A stretch of DNA of 64,000 bases. It comes from Chryseotalea sp. WA131a. GTDB lineage: Bacteria; Bacteroidota; Bacteroidia; Cytophagales; Cyclobacteriaceae. The notes below the pieces were generated by a model. It made no database searches and was not told where the DNA came from. It saw only the letters and a list, made by a program, of their open reading frames with translations. Both the position numbers and the translations under genes were made by a program. The number at the start of each line of letters is the position of its first letter. Positions within the stretch are counted from its first letter, which is position 1. The DNA is taken from NCBI GenBank assembly GCA_025370075.1, contig CP073016.1, positions 4,588,001-4,652,000 on the forward strand, written 5' to 3'. Below, in pieces: positions 51,822-60,353 of the stretch.

Positions 51822-53000
51822 ATGAAATCTTACCTACTCTTTGTATTTGCTTTTATTCTATCCGCATCACTCTATTCTCAAACGAATTACAAGGTTACCA
51901 TAGGTGTCTTTAAGCGAACTGTAAATGCGCAGCGTTTGTTTGAAAAAGCCAAAAGCCAAGGCTATGAGGCAGGGCAAGTAATAAACCCAGCCAATAGGTT
52001 GAATTATGTTTTTGTATTGAATACAATAGAAAAGAGAAAGGCCTATGCATTAGCTGTAAAACTACGTGTCGAAACAGAATACAAAGATGCGTGGGTGTAT
52101 GAAGAGTCATTTCAAAATTCCGTTCCTATTGTGAAAGCAGAGCCTATCGCAGAGCCTGTGGAAGAAAAGAAACCAGATCCAATAGAGGAGGTCAAGCAAA
52201 TAGAACCTCCAGTGGTAACTCCTCCAATCGATTCTTCCACAACAAAAAAAGTTGAACCAGAAAAGCCTGTAGTAGTTGAAAAACCAAAGCCAAAGGGCAA
52301 GCCATTTCAAATTAGGTTACTAAACACCTCCGATAATTCTGAAGTTAGGTCAGGCGAGATACATGTACAAGAGGCCGTAAAGGCATCCCAATACCAAGTC
52401 TTTAAAACGGGTGAGGTAATTTACTTGGAGCCCCCAAAAAATAAGCGAGGCACTTATGCCATCGTTACTCAAGTGGCAGGCTATAGCCCGGCTAGCATTG
52501 TCTTCAATTACCAAAATCCAATTGGGGAAAAAGGATCAGACGGAGAGACCATTATCGAGCTGCCGGTGGTAAGGGCCAAGAAGGGAGACTATGTGGATTT
52601 TAACAATGTAAAGTTTTTTAAAAATACTTCACTTCTTTTGCCATCGGCACAAAATGAATTGGATGGTGTAGTCGATTTGATGAAAGAAAACATGAAGTAT
52701 AAAATTAAAATACATGGCCATGTAAACGGAAACCAACCACGCGAATCATTTACGCGCGGTCCTAATTCTTCTTTTTTTGGCACCAATCCTTCCACTGATG
52801 TAACCACCAAAAAAATGTCGGCCAAAGACCTATCGTTAAAACGGGCTGAATCTGTTCGCGATTATTTGATCAGTCAAGGTATTGAGGCAAACAGGCTCAG
52901 TGTAAAGGGCGAAGGTGGAAAAATTCCGTTGTACGCAGAAGGAGGAACGCTAGGTCAATACAATGACCGGGTTGAAATTGAATTCGTAAGGAGTAAATAA
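51822..53000 (+). CDS. SPOR-like / OmpA-family envelope protein (second paralogue)
   Basis: The 392-aa product starts at ATG 51822 (MKSYLLFVFAFILSASLYSQ), a clear signal peptide. The SPOR-like N-terminus (NYKVTIGVFKRTVNAQRLFE, RLNYVFVLNTIEKRKAYALA, DAWVYEES) matches the first paralogue. A long Pro/Glu/Lys-rich linker follows (about 95-175), then an OmpA domain with VKFFKNTSLLLPSAQNELDG, IKIHGHVNGNQP and LSLKRAESVRDYLISQGIEA. The same type of insertion after GHVNG is present, so the duplication postdates this insertion. It probably spans periplasm to peptidoglycan. Confidence 0.85.
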   Translation: MKSYLLFVFAFILSASLYSQTNYKVTIGVFKRTVNAQRLFEKAKSQGYEAGQVINPANRLNYVFVLNTIEKRKAYALAVKLRVETEYKDAWVYEESFQNSVPIVKAEPIAEPVEEKKPDPIEEVKQIEPPVVTPPIDSSTTKKVEPEKPVVVEKPKPKGKPFQIRLLNTSDNSEVRSGEIHVQEAVKASQYQVFKTGEVIYLEPPKNKRGTYAIVTQVAGYSPASIVFNYQNPIGEKGSDGETIIELPVVRAKKGDYVDFNNVKFFKNTSLLLPSAQNELDGVVDLMKENMKYKIKIHGHVNGNQPRESFTRGPNSSFFGTNPSTDVTTKKMSAKDLSLKRAESVRDYLISQGIEANRLSVKGEGGKIPLYAEGGTLGQYNDRVEIEFVRSK

Positions 53001-53006
53001 CGGCTT

Positions 53007-53459
53007 TTGATTTCTCTTGTTAAGTCCGATGACCAGTACATGGAGGAAGCTTTGAAAGAAGCTCATAAAGCATTGAATGCTGGCGAAGTGCCTGTGGGCG
53101 CGATTGTGGTTTGCAAAAATAAAATTATTGCACGCGCACATAACCAAGCCGAAAAGCTTACCGATGCTACTGCACACGCGGAGATGTTGGCCGTTACCAC
53201 CGCATCTTACGAATTAGGATCAAAGTACTTAAATGAATGCACGCTCTATGTTACGCTGGAACCTTGCGTGATGTGTGCCGGTGCGCTGCATTGGGTGCAG
53301 TTACAGCGATTGGTAATCGGGGCCGAGGACGTGCAGCGTGGGTACTCGATTATTAAAAGTCCTTTGCTGCACGGTAAAACAGAAGTGGTGAAGGGCATCA
53401 AATCAGCCGATTGTTCTTCGTTGTTAATGCAGTTTTTCGATCGGATTCGCGCTAATTAG
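53007..53459 (+). CDS. tadA: tRNA-specific adenosine deaminase
   Basis: TadA deaminates adenosine 34 of tRNA-Arg(ACG) to inosine. The 150-aa protein has the zinc motif HAEM (TDATAHAEMLAVTTASYELG) with the proton-shuttle Glu, and EPCVMCAGALHWVQLQRLVI supplying the two Cys ligands (PCxxC). The start is a TTG at 53007 (MISLVKSDDQYMEEALKEAH); ATG 53040 would cut into the first helix. The terminator just after also serves the convergent gene. Confidence 0.92.
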   Translation: MISLVKSDDQYMEEALKEAHKALNAGEVPVGAIVVCKNKIIARAHNQAEKLTDATAHAEMLAVTTASYELGSKYLNECTLYVTLEPCVMCAGALHWVQLQRLVIGAEDVQRGYSIIKSPLLHGKTEVVKGIKSADCSSLLMQFFDRIRAN

Positions 53460-53473
53460 CTTAGCATAAAAAG

Positions 53474-53499
53474 AAAGCCTTAGCGTTTGCTAAGGCTTT
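53474..53499. terminator. Bidirectional hairpin terminator between tadA and the convergent small gene
   Basis: Stem AAAGCCTTAGC (53474-53484) with GCTAAGGCTTT (53489-53499), loop GTTT. T-rich on both strands, so it can serve tadA (+) and the gene at 53522-53746 (-). Confidence 0.88.
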
Positions 53500-53521
53500 C
53501 ATATCAAAGGGTAAATGGGTT

Positions 53522-53746
53522 TTATAACGCCTTTACTTTCTTTGCTTTTTTATCTTCTACTTTTTTTCCGTTGCGGTGCTCGCCCAATATGAGCACATCT
53601 TTGGTGGTCTCATATTGTTTGGCGGCCTGCATCATTGCTTGCTCGCTATCGCGGATTAAAATAAGGCCAGACTTTGCGCCTTTGTTGCGCACTTCTATGT
53701 ACCAGCCATCTTTCTTCTTTTTTGGTAAAATTGGAGGTCTTCCCAT
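53522..53746 (-). CDS. Small basic protein of unknown function
   Basis: The 74-aa product reads MGRPPILPKKKKDGWYIEVR and ends in a Lys-rich tail (KKVEDKKAKKVKAL). Small basic proteins of this type are widespread in Bacteroidota and have no assigned role. The compact region GWYIEVRNKGAKSGLILIRD looks beta-rich and the tail might bind nucleic acid. A terminator hairpin lies just downstream. Confidence 0.6.
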   Translation of the reverse strand: MGRPPILPKKKKDGWYIEVRNKGAKSGLILIRDSEQAMMQAAKQYETTKDVLILGEHRNGKKVEDKKAKKVKAL

Positions 53747-53856
53747 GTTTTTTGTTGATTTATGAGCTAAAAAGCCCGTTTTTGAGAATTGCAGCGCAAA
53801 GATAACTTTTTTGCTACCCCTTTCAAAGACCTAATCAGACGATTTTAGGGAAACGG

Positions 53857-54525
53857 TTAATGGTTCACGTAATTCAAAAACTCGCGCTTGGTGTTCTCGT
53901 CTTTGAATTTACCAGAGAAATAGGCAGTGCCTGTTTTGCTGTTAGTATCGCTAACCCCTCGCGATGCCACGCACATGTGGTTGGCATCAATCACCACGGC
54001 CACATCTTGTGTATTTAATACGCGCTCTAGCTCTCTACCGATTTGCACCGTCAATCGCTCTTGTACTTGTGGACGCTTGGCGAAGTACTGAACAAAGCGA
54101 TTGATCTTGGAAAGTCCAATCACTTTGCCTGATGAAAAATAGGCTACGTGCGCTTTGCCATAAATAGGCACAAAGTGATGTTCGCAATGCGAGAAAAAAG
54201 TAATGTCTTTCTCCACCAGCATTTGATCGTAATTGTATTTGTTTTCGAACAGACGTGTGCTGGGTCTGTTGGCAGGATTCAAACCACTAAAGGCTTCTTG
54301 CACAAACATTTTCGCCACGCGCTTGGGTGTGCCTTTCAAACTATCGTCTGTTAAGTCCAATCCCAGCACGGTCATGATTTCACGAAAGTGGGTTTCTATC
54401 TTTTGAATTTTCTCTTCATCTGTTAAATCAAAAGCATCTGGCCGCAAAGGGGTATCGTGCGATGAGACCGGGTGCTCATAGTCATCGTCATGCAGGATAT
54501 TCAACGAAATTTCTTTCGGTCTCAT
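53857..54525 (-). CDS. folE: GTP cyclohydrolase I
   Basis: FolE opens the pterin pathway by converting GTP to 7,8-dihydroneopterin triphosphate. The 222-aa protein shows the zinc and catalytic motif FFSHCEHHFVPIYGKAHVAY, the conserved GLSKINRFVQYFAKRPQVQE and NHMCVASRGV. It overlaps queD by 38 bp (54488-54525), so the two are translationally linked, although they share a substrate pathway rather than a subunit. Product feeds folate and queuosine synthesis. Confidence 0.96.
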   Translation of the reverse strand: MRPKEISLNILHDDDYEHPVSSHDTPLRPDAFDLTDEEKIQKIETHFREIMTVLGLDLTDDSLKGTPKRVAKMFVQEAFSGLNPANRPSTRLFENKYNYDQMLVEKDITFFSHCEHHFVPIYGKAHVAYFSSGKVIGLSKINRFVQYFAKRPQVQERLTVQIGRELERVLNTQDVAVVIDANHMCVASRGVSDTNSKTGTAYFSGKFKDENTKREFLNYVNH

Positions 54526-54895
54526 AGAGTTTTATTTTTAGTTCGTAACGATTATCAATCAATTGCCTCAGTATACGCCAAATCACTACTGCAATGTTTT
54601 CGGCAGTTGGGTTTAAGTTTTTAAAGTAGAGTGTATCTAAATTAAGGTTTTTGTGGTCAAAATGTTTTAGAATATTTTCCCTTATCAAATCGCTGAGCAC
54701 TTTTAGGTCATATACATATCCAGTTTCAGGGTCAGATTCACCAATTAAGGTAACAATCAATTCGTAATTATGACCGTGATAATTAGGATTGTTACATTTC
54801 CCAAAAACGGCCTCGTTTTTTTCAAATGTCCACTCGGCATTAAACAAACGATGGGCTGCATTGAAGTGTTCTTTTCGGGAGACAGATATTCGCAT
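54488..54895 (-). CDS. queD: 6-carboxytetrahydropterin synthase (QueD/PTPS family)
   Basis: The 135-aa product converts dihydroneopterin triphosphate to 6-carboxy-tetrahydropterin. The zinc His residues are seen in FNAAHRLF and YHGHNYELIV, and the catalytic Cys in FGKCNNPNYHG. The C-terminus holds LKIKLYETERNFVEYPA. QueD is the step before QueE (26 kb). Strict discrimination from eukaryote-like PTPS needs active-site alignment, but the partner genes in this window favour QueD. Confidence 0.9.
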   Translation of the reverse strand: MRISVSRKEHFNAAHRLFNAEWTFEKNEAVFGKCNNPNYHGHNYELIVTLIGESDPETGYVYDLKVLSDLIRENILKHFDHKNLNLDTLYFKNLNPTAENIAVVIWRILRQLIDNRYELKIKLYETERNFVEYPA

Positions 54896-55036
54896 GGTTG
54901 ATTACTAAACATGAAGTTATGCAAAAGGTTCAATCGCCTAAATCATTACCCAAAATATTTTAGCGTGTAATACTTTCATGCTGAATAGATTTTAATCAAT
55001 ACTGTATATTAGCAACTGTCATAATCAGATTATCGG

Positions 55037-56638
55037 ATGCATTTAGAGAACATTACCGTCATTCTATTGTTACTGGCCGTGGTTACTGCCTTGGCAGAAG
55101 TTACCGATAAAATAAAAATTCCATATCCGGTTTTGTTGGTATTGGCGGGTATTGGGATCAGTCTTATTCCAAACCTGCCGGTGGTGGAGATGAGTCCTGA
55201 GGTAATCTTTTTAATATTCTTGCCACCTGCGCTTTACTCATCAGCTTGGACTACCTCGTGGCCCGATTTTAAGTCGAATATCCGATCGATTTCATTGTTG
55301 GCAGTTGGTTGCGTTCTGTTTACCACCACCGTGGTGGCCGCTATCGCCCATTATGCAATTCCGGGTTTTGGTTGGCCCGAATCGTTTGTGTTGGGCGCAA
55401 TCATCTCTCCGCCAGATGCGGTGGCAGCCTCTGCAGCTACCGTTGGCCTAAAAGTGCCTAAGCGATTGATTACAATTTTGGAAGGCGAGAGCTTGGTGAA
55501 CGATGCCACCGGTTTGATTGCCATGCGCTATGCCATTGCGGCTACATCCACTGGAACTTTTATCTTTTGGCTGGCAGGCATCAATTTTATTTATGTGGCA
55601 GCGATAGGTATTGTTATTGGACTGGCGATAGGCCAATTGTTTTTTTGGATTCATAAAATCACGCCAGACAATCCCACCACTGATACAGTGATGACCTTCA
55701 TTGCACCCTATGTTGCCTACGTAATTGCTGAGCATCCCATGCTGCATGTTTCAGGTGTGCTAGCCGTTGTTTCGTGTGGTTTATTTTTAAGTCAGCGATC
55801 GTCTCAAATATTTAAACACGAGGCGCGCATGCAAGCGTGGGCTACCTGGGATACGGTAACTTTTATTCTAAATGGCTTGATCTTTATCTTGATTGGTTTG
55901 CAATTGCCGCATGTTCTTTCCAACATTACCCAGCATTCGTTTGCTACACTTTTATGGTATGGTGTGGCGATTAGTTTGGCTACCATTGTGGCCCGAATTC
56001 TGTGGGTGTATCCGGGTGCTTACCTTCCACGCTTTTTTAGCAAGCGCATTCGCGAACGTGAAAAACGCCCACCAGCGGCCAATGTTTTTATTGTTGCCTG
56101 GTCGGGTATGCGCGGAGTAGTTTCGTTGGCTGCAGCCTTGGCGTTGCCAATAGTATTTGGTGATGGCACCGCCTTTCCCAACCGCGATTTGATTATATTT
56201 TTAACCTTTGCCGTTATTTTTTCCACGCTGGTTTTTCAAGGTATGACACTGCCTGGGCTGATAAAAAAATTGGGGATTCAACCCGACCCCAGCACGAAAG
56301 AAAGTGAAGACAAGGCGCGCTATGCCATGGCTGCATCGCTGATAGAACACATTGAAGAAAATTATTCGCTGGGGCTCGATGATCGGATTTTGAACAAGAT
56401 CAAAGTGAAATATGAAATGAGAATTCAACGGTTGAAAAAGGAACCAGACGAAAAAAAGTTAACCGAAGAACAGATCAAACAATTTTTAGATATTCAACAT
56501 GCCTTGATTAGCCAAGAGCGAATGTTTTTGGAGAATATGCGAAAGAAGGGAGAGATTGGTGATGAGGCACTGCGAAAGATTGAGCGAGAGTTGGATTTAG
56601 AAGAATCGCGGTTGATGCTAGAATTAGACGAAAGCTAG
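55037..56638 (+). CDS. CPA1-family Na+/H+ antiporter
   Basis: The 533-aa inner-membrane antiporter has about 12 TM helices, the catalytic core IISPPDAVAASAATVGLKVP followed by LEGESLVNDATGLIAMRYAI (the N-D pair of CPA1) and SGMRGVVSLAAALALPIVF. The C-terminal cytoplasmic tail (about 420-533) is charged and helical. It exchanges Na+ (or K+) for H+ and supports pH and salt tolerance. The gene is convergent with ribF and overlaps it by 4 bp. Confidence 0.93.
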   Translation: MHLENITVILLLLAVVTALAEVTDKIKIPYPVLLVLAGIGISLIPNLPVVEMSPEVIFLIFLPPALYSSAWTTSWPDFKSNIRSISLLAVGCVLFTTTVVAAIAHYAIPGFGWPESFVLGAIISPPDAVAASAATVGLKVPKRLITILEGESLVNDATGLIAMRYAIAATSTGTFIFWLAGINFIYVAAIGIVIGLAIGQLFFWIHKITPDNPTTDTVMTFIAPYVAYVIAEHPMLHVSGVLAVVSCGLFLSQRSSQIFKHEARMQAWATWDTVTFILNGLIFILIGLQLPHVLSNITQHSFATLLWYGVAISLATIVARILWVYPGAYLPRFFSKRIREREKRPPAANVFIVAWSGMRGVVSLAAALALPIVFGDGTAFPNRDLIIFLTFAVIFSTLVFQGMTLPGLIKKLGIQPDPSTKESEDKARYAMAASLIEHIEENYSLGLDDRILNKIKVKYEMRIQRLKKEPDEKKLTEEQIKQFLDIQHALISQERMFLENMRKKGEIGDEALRKIERELDLEESRLMLELDES

Positions 56639-57567
56639 CTATTTTTTAGAAGGTTCAATGCCTTCTCTTTATCATCGTGCAATTGCTTTTTCAATGCTTC
56701 CAAATCTTGAAACTTACTATCCAAGCGAATTAATGAATGGAAATAGATCGTTAAACTTTCGCCATAAATTTCTTTGTTGAAATCGAACAGGTTTACTTCA
56801 ATCACCCGTTTTGTTCCGTTTACTGTTGGTCGGTTACCAATGTATAACATGCCTTTGTAAATGGTGGATTCATATTTGACTGTTACTGCATAGATACCGT
56901 CTGAAGGAATTAATTTTAGACGTGAATCTAAATCGATGTTAGCCGTTGGGTAGCCTAACACCCTTCCCAACTTGTCTCCTTTCACAACTTGGCCTGTCAT
57001 GGAATAAGGCCTTCCTAAAAAATGAATGGCTGTTTCAATGTCACCACTTTCCAAAGCATATCTGATTTTTGAAGAACTTACAGCGATGTGATCCACATCT
57101 TGCCGTTCAATTTCTTCTACATCAAAACCATAGGTAGGACCGTTTAATTTCAATTGCTCAAAACTACCTTCGCGGTTGTTGCCAAAACGATGATCGTAAC
57201 CAATTACCAATTTTTTAGTGCCGATCGTATCCACTAAAATATTCTTGATAAAGGCTTGTGAATTGATCTGTGAGAATTCTTTGGTAAAAGGAATCCGCAG
57301 GAGGTGTTGAATGCCCTGGTGCTTTAGAAGATCTGCTTTTTCTTCGAATGTATTGAGCAACCGAAGGCTATCTTCTTCTGGTTTAAGAATAAGCCGAGGG
57401 TGTGGCCAGAAAGTAATCACCACCGTTTCGCCCAAATGCTTACCCGCAATTTCCTTGAGTCGGTTCAGAATTTTTTGATGGCCCAAGTGCACCCCATCAA
57501 ACGTGCCGCTGGTAACCACGGCATTTTTTATTGATGCAAAATCATCTAGACTATAATAAATCCTCAT
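56635..57567 (-). CDS. ribF: Bifunctional riboflavin kinase / FAD synthetase
   Basis: RibF makes FMN and FAD from riboflavin and ATP. The 310-aa protein has the nucleotidyltransferase domain (GTFDGVHLGHQKILNRLKEI, with the H-x-G-H) at residues 20-160 and the flavokinase domain (GRVLGYPTANIDLDSRL, GMLYIGNRPTVNGTKRVIEV) at 180-300. Standard length. It is the 3' gene of the minus-strand group ftsX-DUF3098-uppP-truB-ribF. Confidence 0.96.
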   Translation of the reverse strand: MRIYYSLDDFASIKNAVVTSGTFDGVHLGHQKILNRLKEIAGKHLGETVVITFWPHPRLILKPEEDSLRLLNTFEEKADLLKHQGIQHLLRIPFTKEFSQINSQAFIKNILVDTIGTKKLVIGYDHRFGNNREGSFEQLKLNGPTYGFDVEEIERQDVDHIAVSSSKIRYALESGDIETAIHFLGRPYSMTGQVVKGDKLGRVLGYPTANIDLDSRLKLIPSDGIYAVTVKYESTIYKGMLYIGNRPTVNGTKRVIEVNLFDFNKEIYGESLTIYFHSLIRLDSKFQDLEALKKQLHDDKEKALNLLKNS

Positions 57568-57576
57568 GGCGGGCTA

Positions 57577-58236
57577 TCAATTGATTTCTTCTAAGGTCTT
57601 TGCTTCTTCTAACTTAAAATTACCAATTCTGGTTCGGCAAAGTGAAGCGAGGTAAGCACCTACGCCCAACTCATTTCCAAAATCGCGAGCAAGGCTGCGA
57701 ATGTATGTTCCTTTCGAACAAACAATCCGAAAACAAATTTTTGGTTTTTCGATGGAGGTAATTTCAAATTCAGAAACCGTCACTTCTCGAGGTTTCAATT
57801 CGATATCTGCACCTTTGCGAGCCAATTTATAGGCACGCTTTCCATCTATTTTAATGGCCGAATGCAGGGGCGGAATTTGTTGCAAGGTGCCCGTAAGCTT
57901 CTTCGCTGCCGTGTAAACTTGCTCTTCTGCAAGGGACGAGATATCAACTGGAAGAGATACTTCTGTTTCCAAATCGTGAGAAGGTGTAGTCTGCCCAATT
58001 ACAAAGTGGCCTATGTATTCTTTTTCCTGCGCTTGATATTCATCAATTTTTTTTGTGAGTTTTCCCGTACAAATAATCAAAAGCCCGGTCGCTAATGGAT
58101 CGAGTGTGCCGGCATGTCCGATTTTTTTGATTTTCAGTTTATAGCGAAGTTTATTCACCACATCAAAAGAAGTCCAATCCAATGGTTTGTTCACTAGTAG
58201 CACGCGCCCTTCTGCTGGTGATGGAAAGGTTTCCAT
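57577..58236 (-). CDS. truB: tRNA pseudouridine-55 synthase
   Basis: TruB makes pseudouridine 55 in the tRNA T-loop. The 219-aa protein has the catalytic motif GHAGTLDPLATGLLIICTGK (Asp), and the RNA-binding KGTYIRSLARDFGNELG. It lacks a PUA domain, as in compact bacterial forms. It lies 9 bp from ribF and 7 bp after uppP. Confidence 0.96.
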   Translation of the reverse strand: METFPSPAEGRVLLVNKPLDWTSFDVVNKLRYKLKIKKIGHAGTLDPLATGLLIICTGKLTKKIDEYQAQEKEYIGHFVIGQTTPSHDLETEVSLPVDISSLAEEQVYTAAKKLTGTLQQIPPLHSAIKIDGKRAYKLARKGADIELKPREVTVSEFEITSIEKPKICFRIVCSKGTYIRSLARDFGNELGVGAYLASLCRTRIGNFKLEEAKTLEEIN

Positions 58237-58243
58237 AAGGAAA

Positions 58244-59035
58244 TTACACCGAGAGTTTAATTCCAGATAGATAAAGCACTAGAATGATTACACCCAAAAC
58301 AATGCGATAGTAGCCAAACAATTTAAATCCATTGTTGGTCAAAAATTGAATGAATGATTTGATTGCCAACATGGCCACTATGAAAGCAACTGCGTTGCCA
58401 ACAAGTAAGATCATTATTTCATCCGATGAAAATCCATTTCCGGCTTTGTAAAATTTTAGAAGTTTATAACCGGTGGCGGCAGCCATGGTAGGCACGGCCA
58501 AGAAAAAGGAAAACTCCGCAGCTGTCTTTTTGGTGAGTTTTTGTGTGAGCCCCCCAATAATGGTGGCGGCTGACCGAGATACTCCGGGTATCATGGCAAT
58601 AGTTTGAAAGAAACCAATTTTAAGTGCAGTGGTATAGTTGATTTCTGGCACCTCATTTTCTTCGGTCTTTTTAAACAGCTTATCGATGAACAAAAAAACA
58701 ATCCCGCCAAGGATAAGCATGACTGCTACCACTTCTACTCGCTCTAAAAGTTGATCGATGTAATCATTCAACAAAAAACCAATCACTGCGGCCGGCAAAA
58801 AGGCCACAAACAGTTTTATATAGAAGTTGATTGTTTGAAAAAATCTTTTCCAATACAAAACCACCACTGAAAAAATCGCCCCTAGCTGGATGGCCACCGT
58901 AAAGGTTTTAGTAAAGGGATTTTCGGCAATGCCCATCAAAGAAGAGGCAATGATCATGTGCCCGGTGGAAGACACTGGCAAAAATTCGGTTATACCCTCC
59001 ACGATGGCGAGTATAATGGCTTCAATAATCGACAT
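58244..59035 (-). CDS. uppP: Undecaprenyl-diphosphate phosphatase
   Basis: UppP recycles the undecaprenyl carrier by removing one phosphate. The 263-aa inner-membrane enzyme has about 8 TM helices and the catalytic motifs EGITEFLPVSSTGHMIIASS and PGVSRSAATIIGGLTQ. Typical length. In this order (ftsX, DUF3098, uppP, truB, ribF) it is a common Bacteroidota arrangement. Confidence 0.96.
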   Translation of the reverse strand: MSIIEAIILAIVEGITEFLPVSSTGHMIIASSLMGIAENPFTKTFTVAIQLGAIFSVVVLYWKRFFQTINFYIKLFVAFLPAAVIGFLLNDYIDQLLERVEVVAVMLILGGIVFLFIDKLFKKTEENEVPEINYTTALKIGFFQTIAMIPGVSRSAATIIGGLTQKLTKKTAAEFSFFLAVPTMAAATGYKLLKFYKAGNGFSSDEIMILLVGNAVAFIVAMLAIKSFIQFLTNNGFKLFGYYRIVLGVIILVLYLSGIKLSV

Positions 59036-59040
59036 GGAAA

Positions 59041-59265
59041 TTATTTGTTCTCTTTGGTACCCTTCGTTTCGGCCGGTGTATGAAGGATGGCATAGATTTC
59101 AATTCCGAATCCCGCAAGCACCACGATGGGACCGAGCGTCAATCCCAAAAAACCAAATCCATACGGTTCTTTATCCATTGACATAATGAGGAAGCCAATC
59201 AGCAATACCGCCACACCAATGATCATGAATTGGTAATTCTTTTTTCCGAAAGCGAGCTTGTTCAT
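59041..59265 (-). CDS. DUF3098 membrane protein
   Basis: The 74-aa product has two TM helices (FMIIGVAVLLIGFLIMSM and FLGLTLGPIVVLAGFGIEIY) and the YGFGFLGLTLGP motif of DUF3098. Function is unknown; its constant position between ftsX and uppP suggests an envelope role. It lies 5 bp before uppP and 26 bp after ftsX. Confidence 0.9.
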   Translation of the reverse strand: MNKLAFGKKNYQFMIIGVAVLLIGFLIMSMDKEPYGFGFLGLTLGPIVVLAGFGIEIYAILHTPAETKGTKENK

Positions 59266-59291
59266 AAATAGATTGTTCTAATAATACGGTT

Positions 59292-60188
59292 CTAGTAAAG
59301 TTCGTCCAATGATAAATTCAAATATTTAGCTACGGCCCGATAGGTGCTGGTTACCGCTACCACCATACCCATCAAAATCAATGAGCTCATCAGTAAAAAG
59401 AGTCGATCGGTATTTTGAATCAGTGTCAGTTCTTCAATGCGCCTGGTGGCCAGCGATAGCAAAACCATCAGTAGCCCAGAGGCAACCAAGCCGGCAATAA
59501 TTCCATGCAAAACAGCACGTAACAAAAATGGTTTTTGAATGAACCAACGGTTGGCTCCTACCAATTGCATACTGCGGATTAAAAACCGTTGCGAGAATAA
59601 GGCGAGGCGAATGGTATTATTGATGAGCAATACAATGGTAACTAGTAGCAAGGATACCAATGCCATCACGATTAAACCAATTTTAGTAATGTTTTGATTA
59701 ATCGAACTTACCACTAAGGGCACGTAGTCAACTTGAAATACACCCGCAATTTGTTCTGCTTCTTTTTTTACTTTTTTTAGGAGTGTGGTGTCTTGAAAGG
59801 CAGGATCGATCCTCACCAAGAAAGCATTCCGCAACGGATTTTCACCTAAGAATTTTTTAAAGTCTTCTCCTGTTTCTTGAATAAACTTTTTGGCTGCTTC
59901 TTCTTTGCTGATGAACTTAATAGCATCTCCACCTTTGCTGACAAATGATTTTGCTGTCAGTGCTTTTTCAATTTGCTTCGTCTGTTCGGGAGTGAGCTGG
60001 TTTTTGAGATAGACTTGAACTTTTATATTCTCACGAACGGTTCGTTCTAGCTCTTTGGAGTAGATGACCAATGCCCCAAATACGCCAATCACAAAAAGTG
60101 CAAGCGTGATGCTAAAGACTACACTCACAAATGGGTAGCTTCCCAACTTCTTCTTACGGAACTTATTTTTAGTTATTTCGCTGGTCAT
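59292..60188 (-). CDS. ftsX: Cell-division ABC transporter permease FtsX
   Basis: FtsX, with the ATPase FtsE, couples the division machinery to cell-wall hydrolases. The 298-aa protein has an N-terminal TM (PFVSVVFSITLALFVIGVFG), a large periplasmic domain (about 50-160) and three C-terminal TM helices (VMALVSLLLVTIVLLIN, AVLHGIIAGLVASGLLMVLL, LMSSLILMGMVVAVTSTYRA). The ends match FtsX in topology. ftsE is not in the window. Confidence 0.93.
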   Translation of the reverse strand: MTSEITKNKFRKKKLGSYPFVSVVFSITLALFVIGVFGALVIYSKELERTVRENIKVQVYLKNQLTPEQTKQIEKALTAKSFVSKGGDAIKFISKEEAAKKFIQETGEDFKKFLGENPLRNAFLVRIDPAFQDTTLLKKVKKEAEQIAGVFQVDYVPLVVSSINQNITKIGLIVMALVSLLLVTIVLLINNTIRLALFSQRFLIRSMQLVGANRWFIQKPFLLRAVLHGIIAGLVASGLLMVLLSLATRRIEELTLIQNTDRLFLLMSSLILMGMVVAVTSTYRAVAKYLNLSLDELY

Positions 60189-60353
60189 GAAAGGGCAAAT
60201 ATAGCAACTTTGTGTGGTTGCTAAATCCCGCTATTCGCAAATCATTTTAGTCGGTTTTGTCTTTTGATCCAATCGATTTTCCGCCCATGTAATCGGGTAC
60301 CAGAGTAACACCTAAATTGGATTACTTTACCTCACTAATTTAAAAGCAACTTT

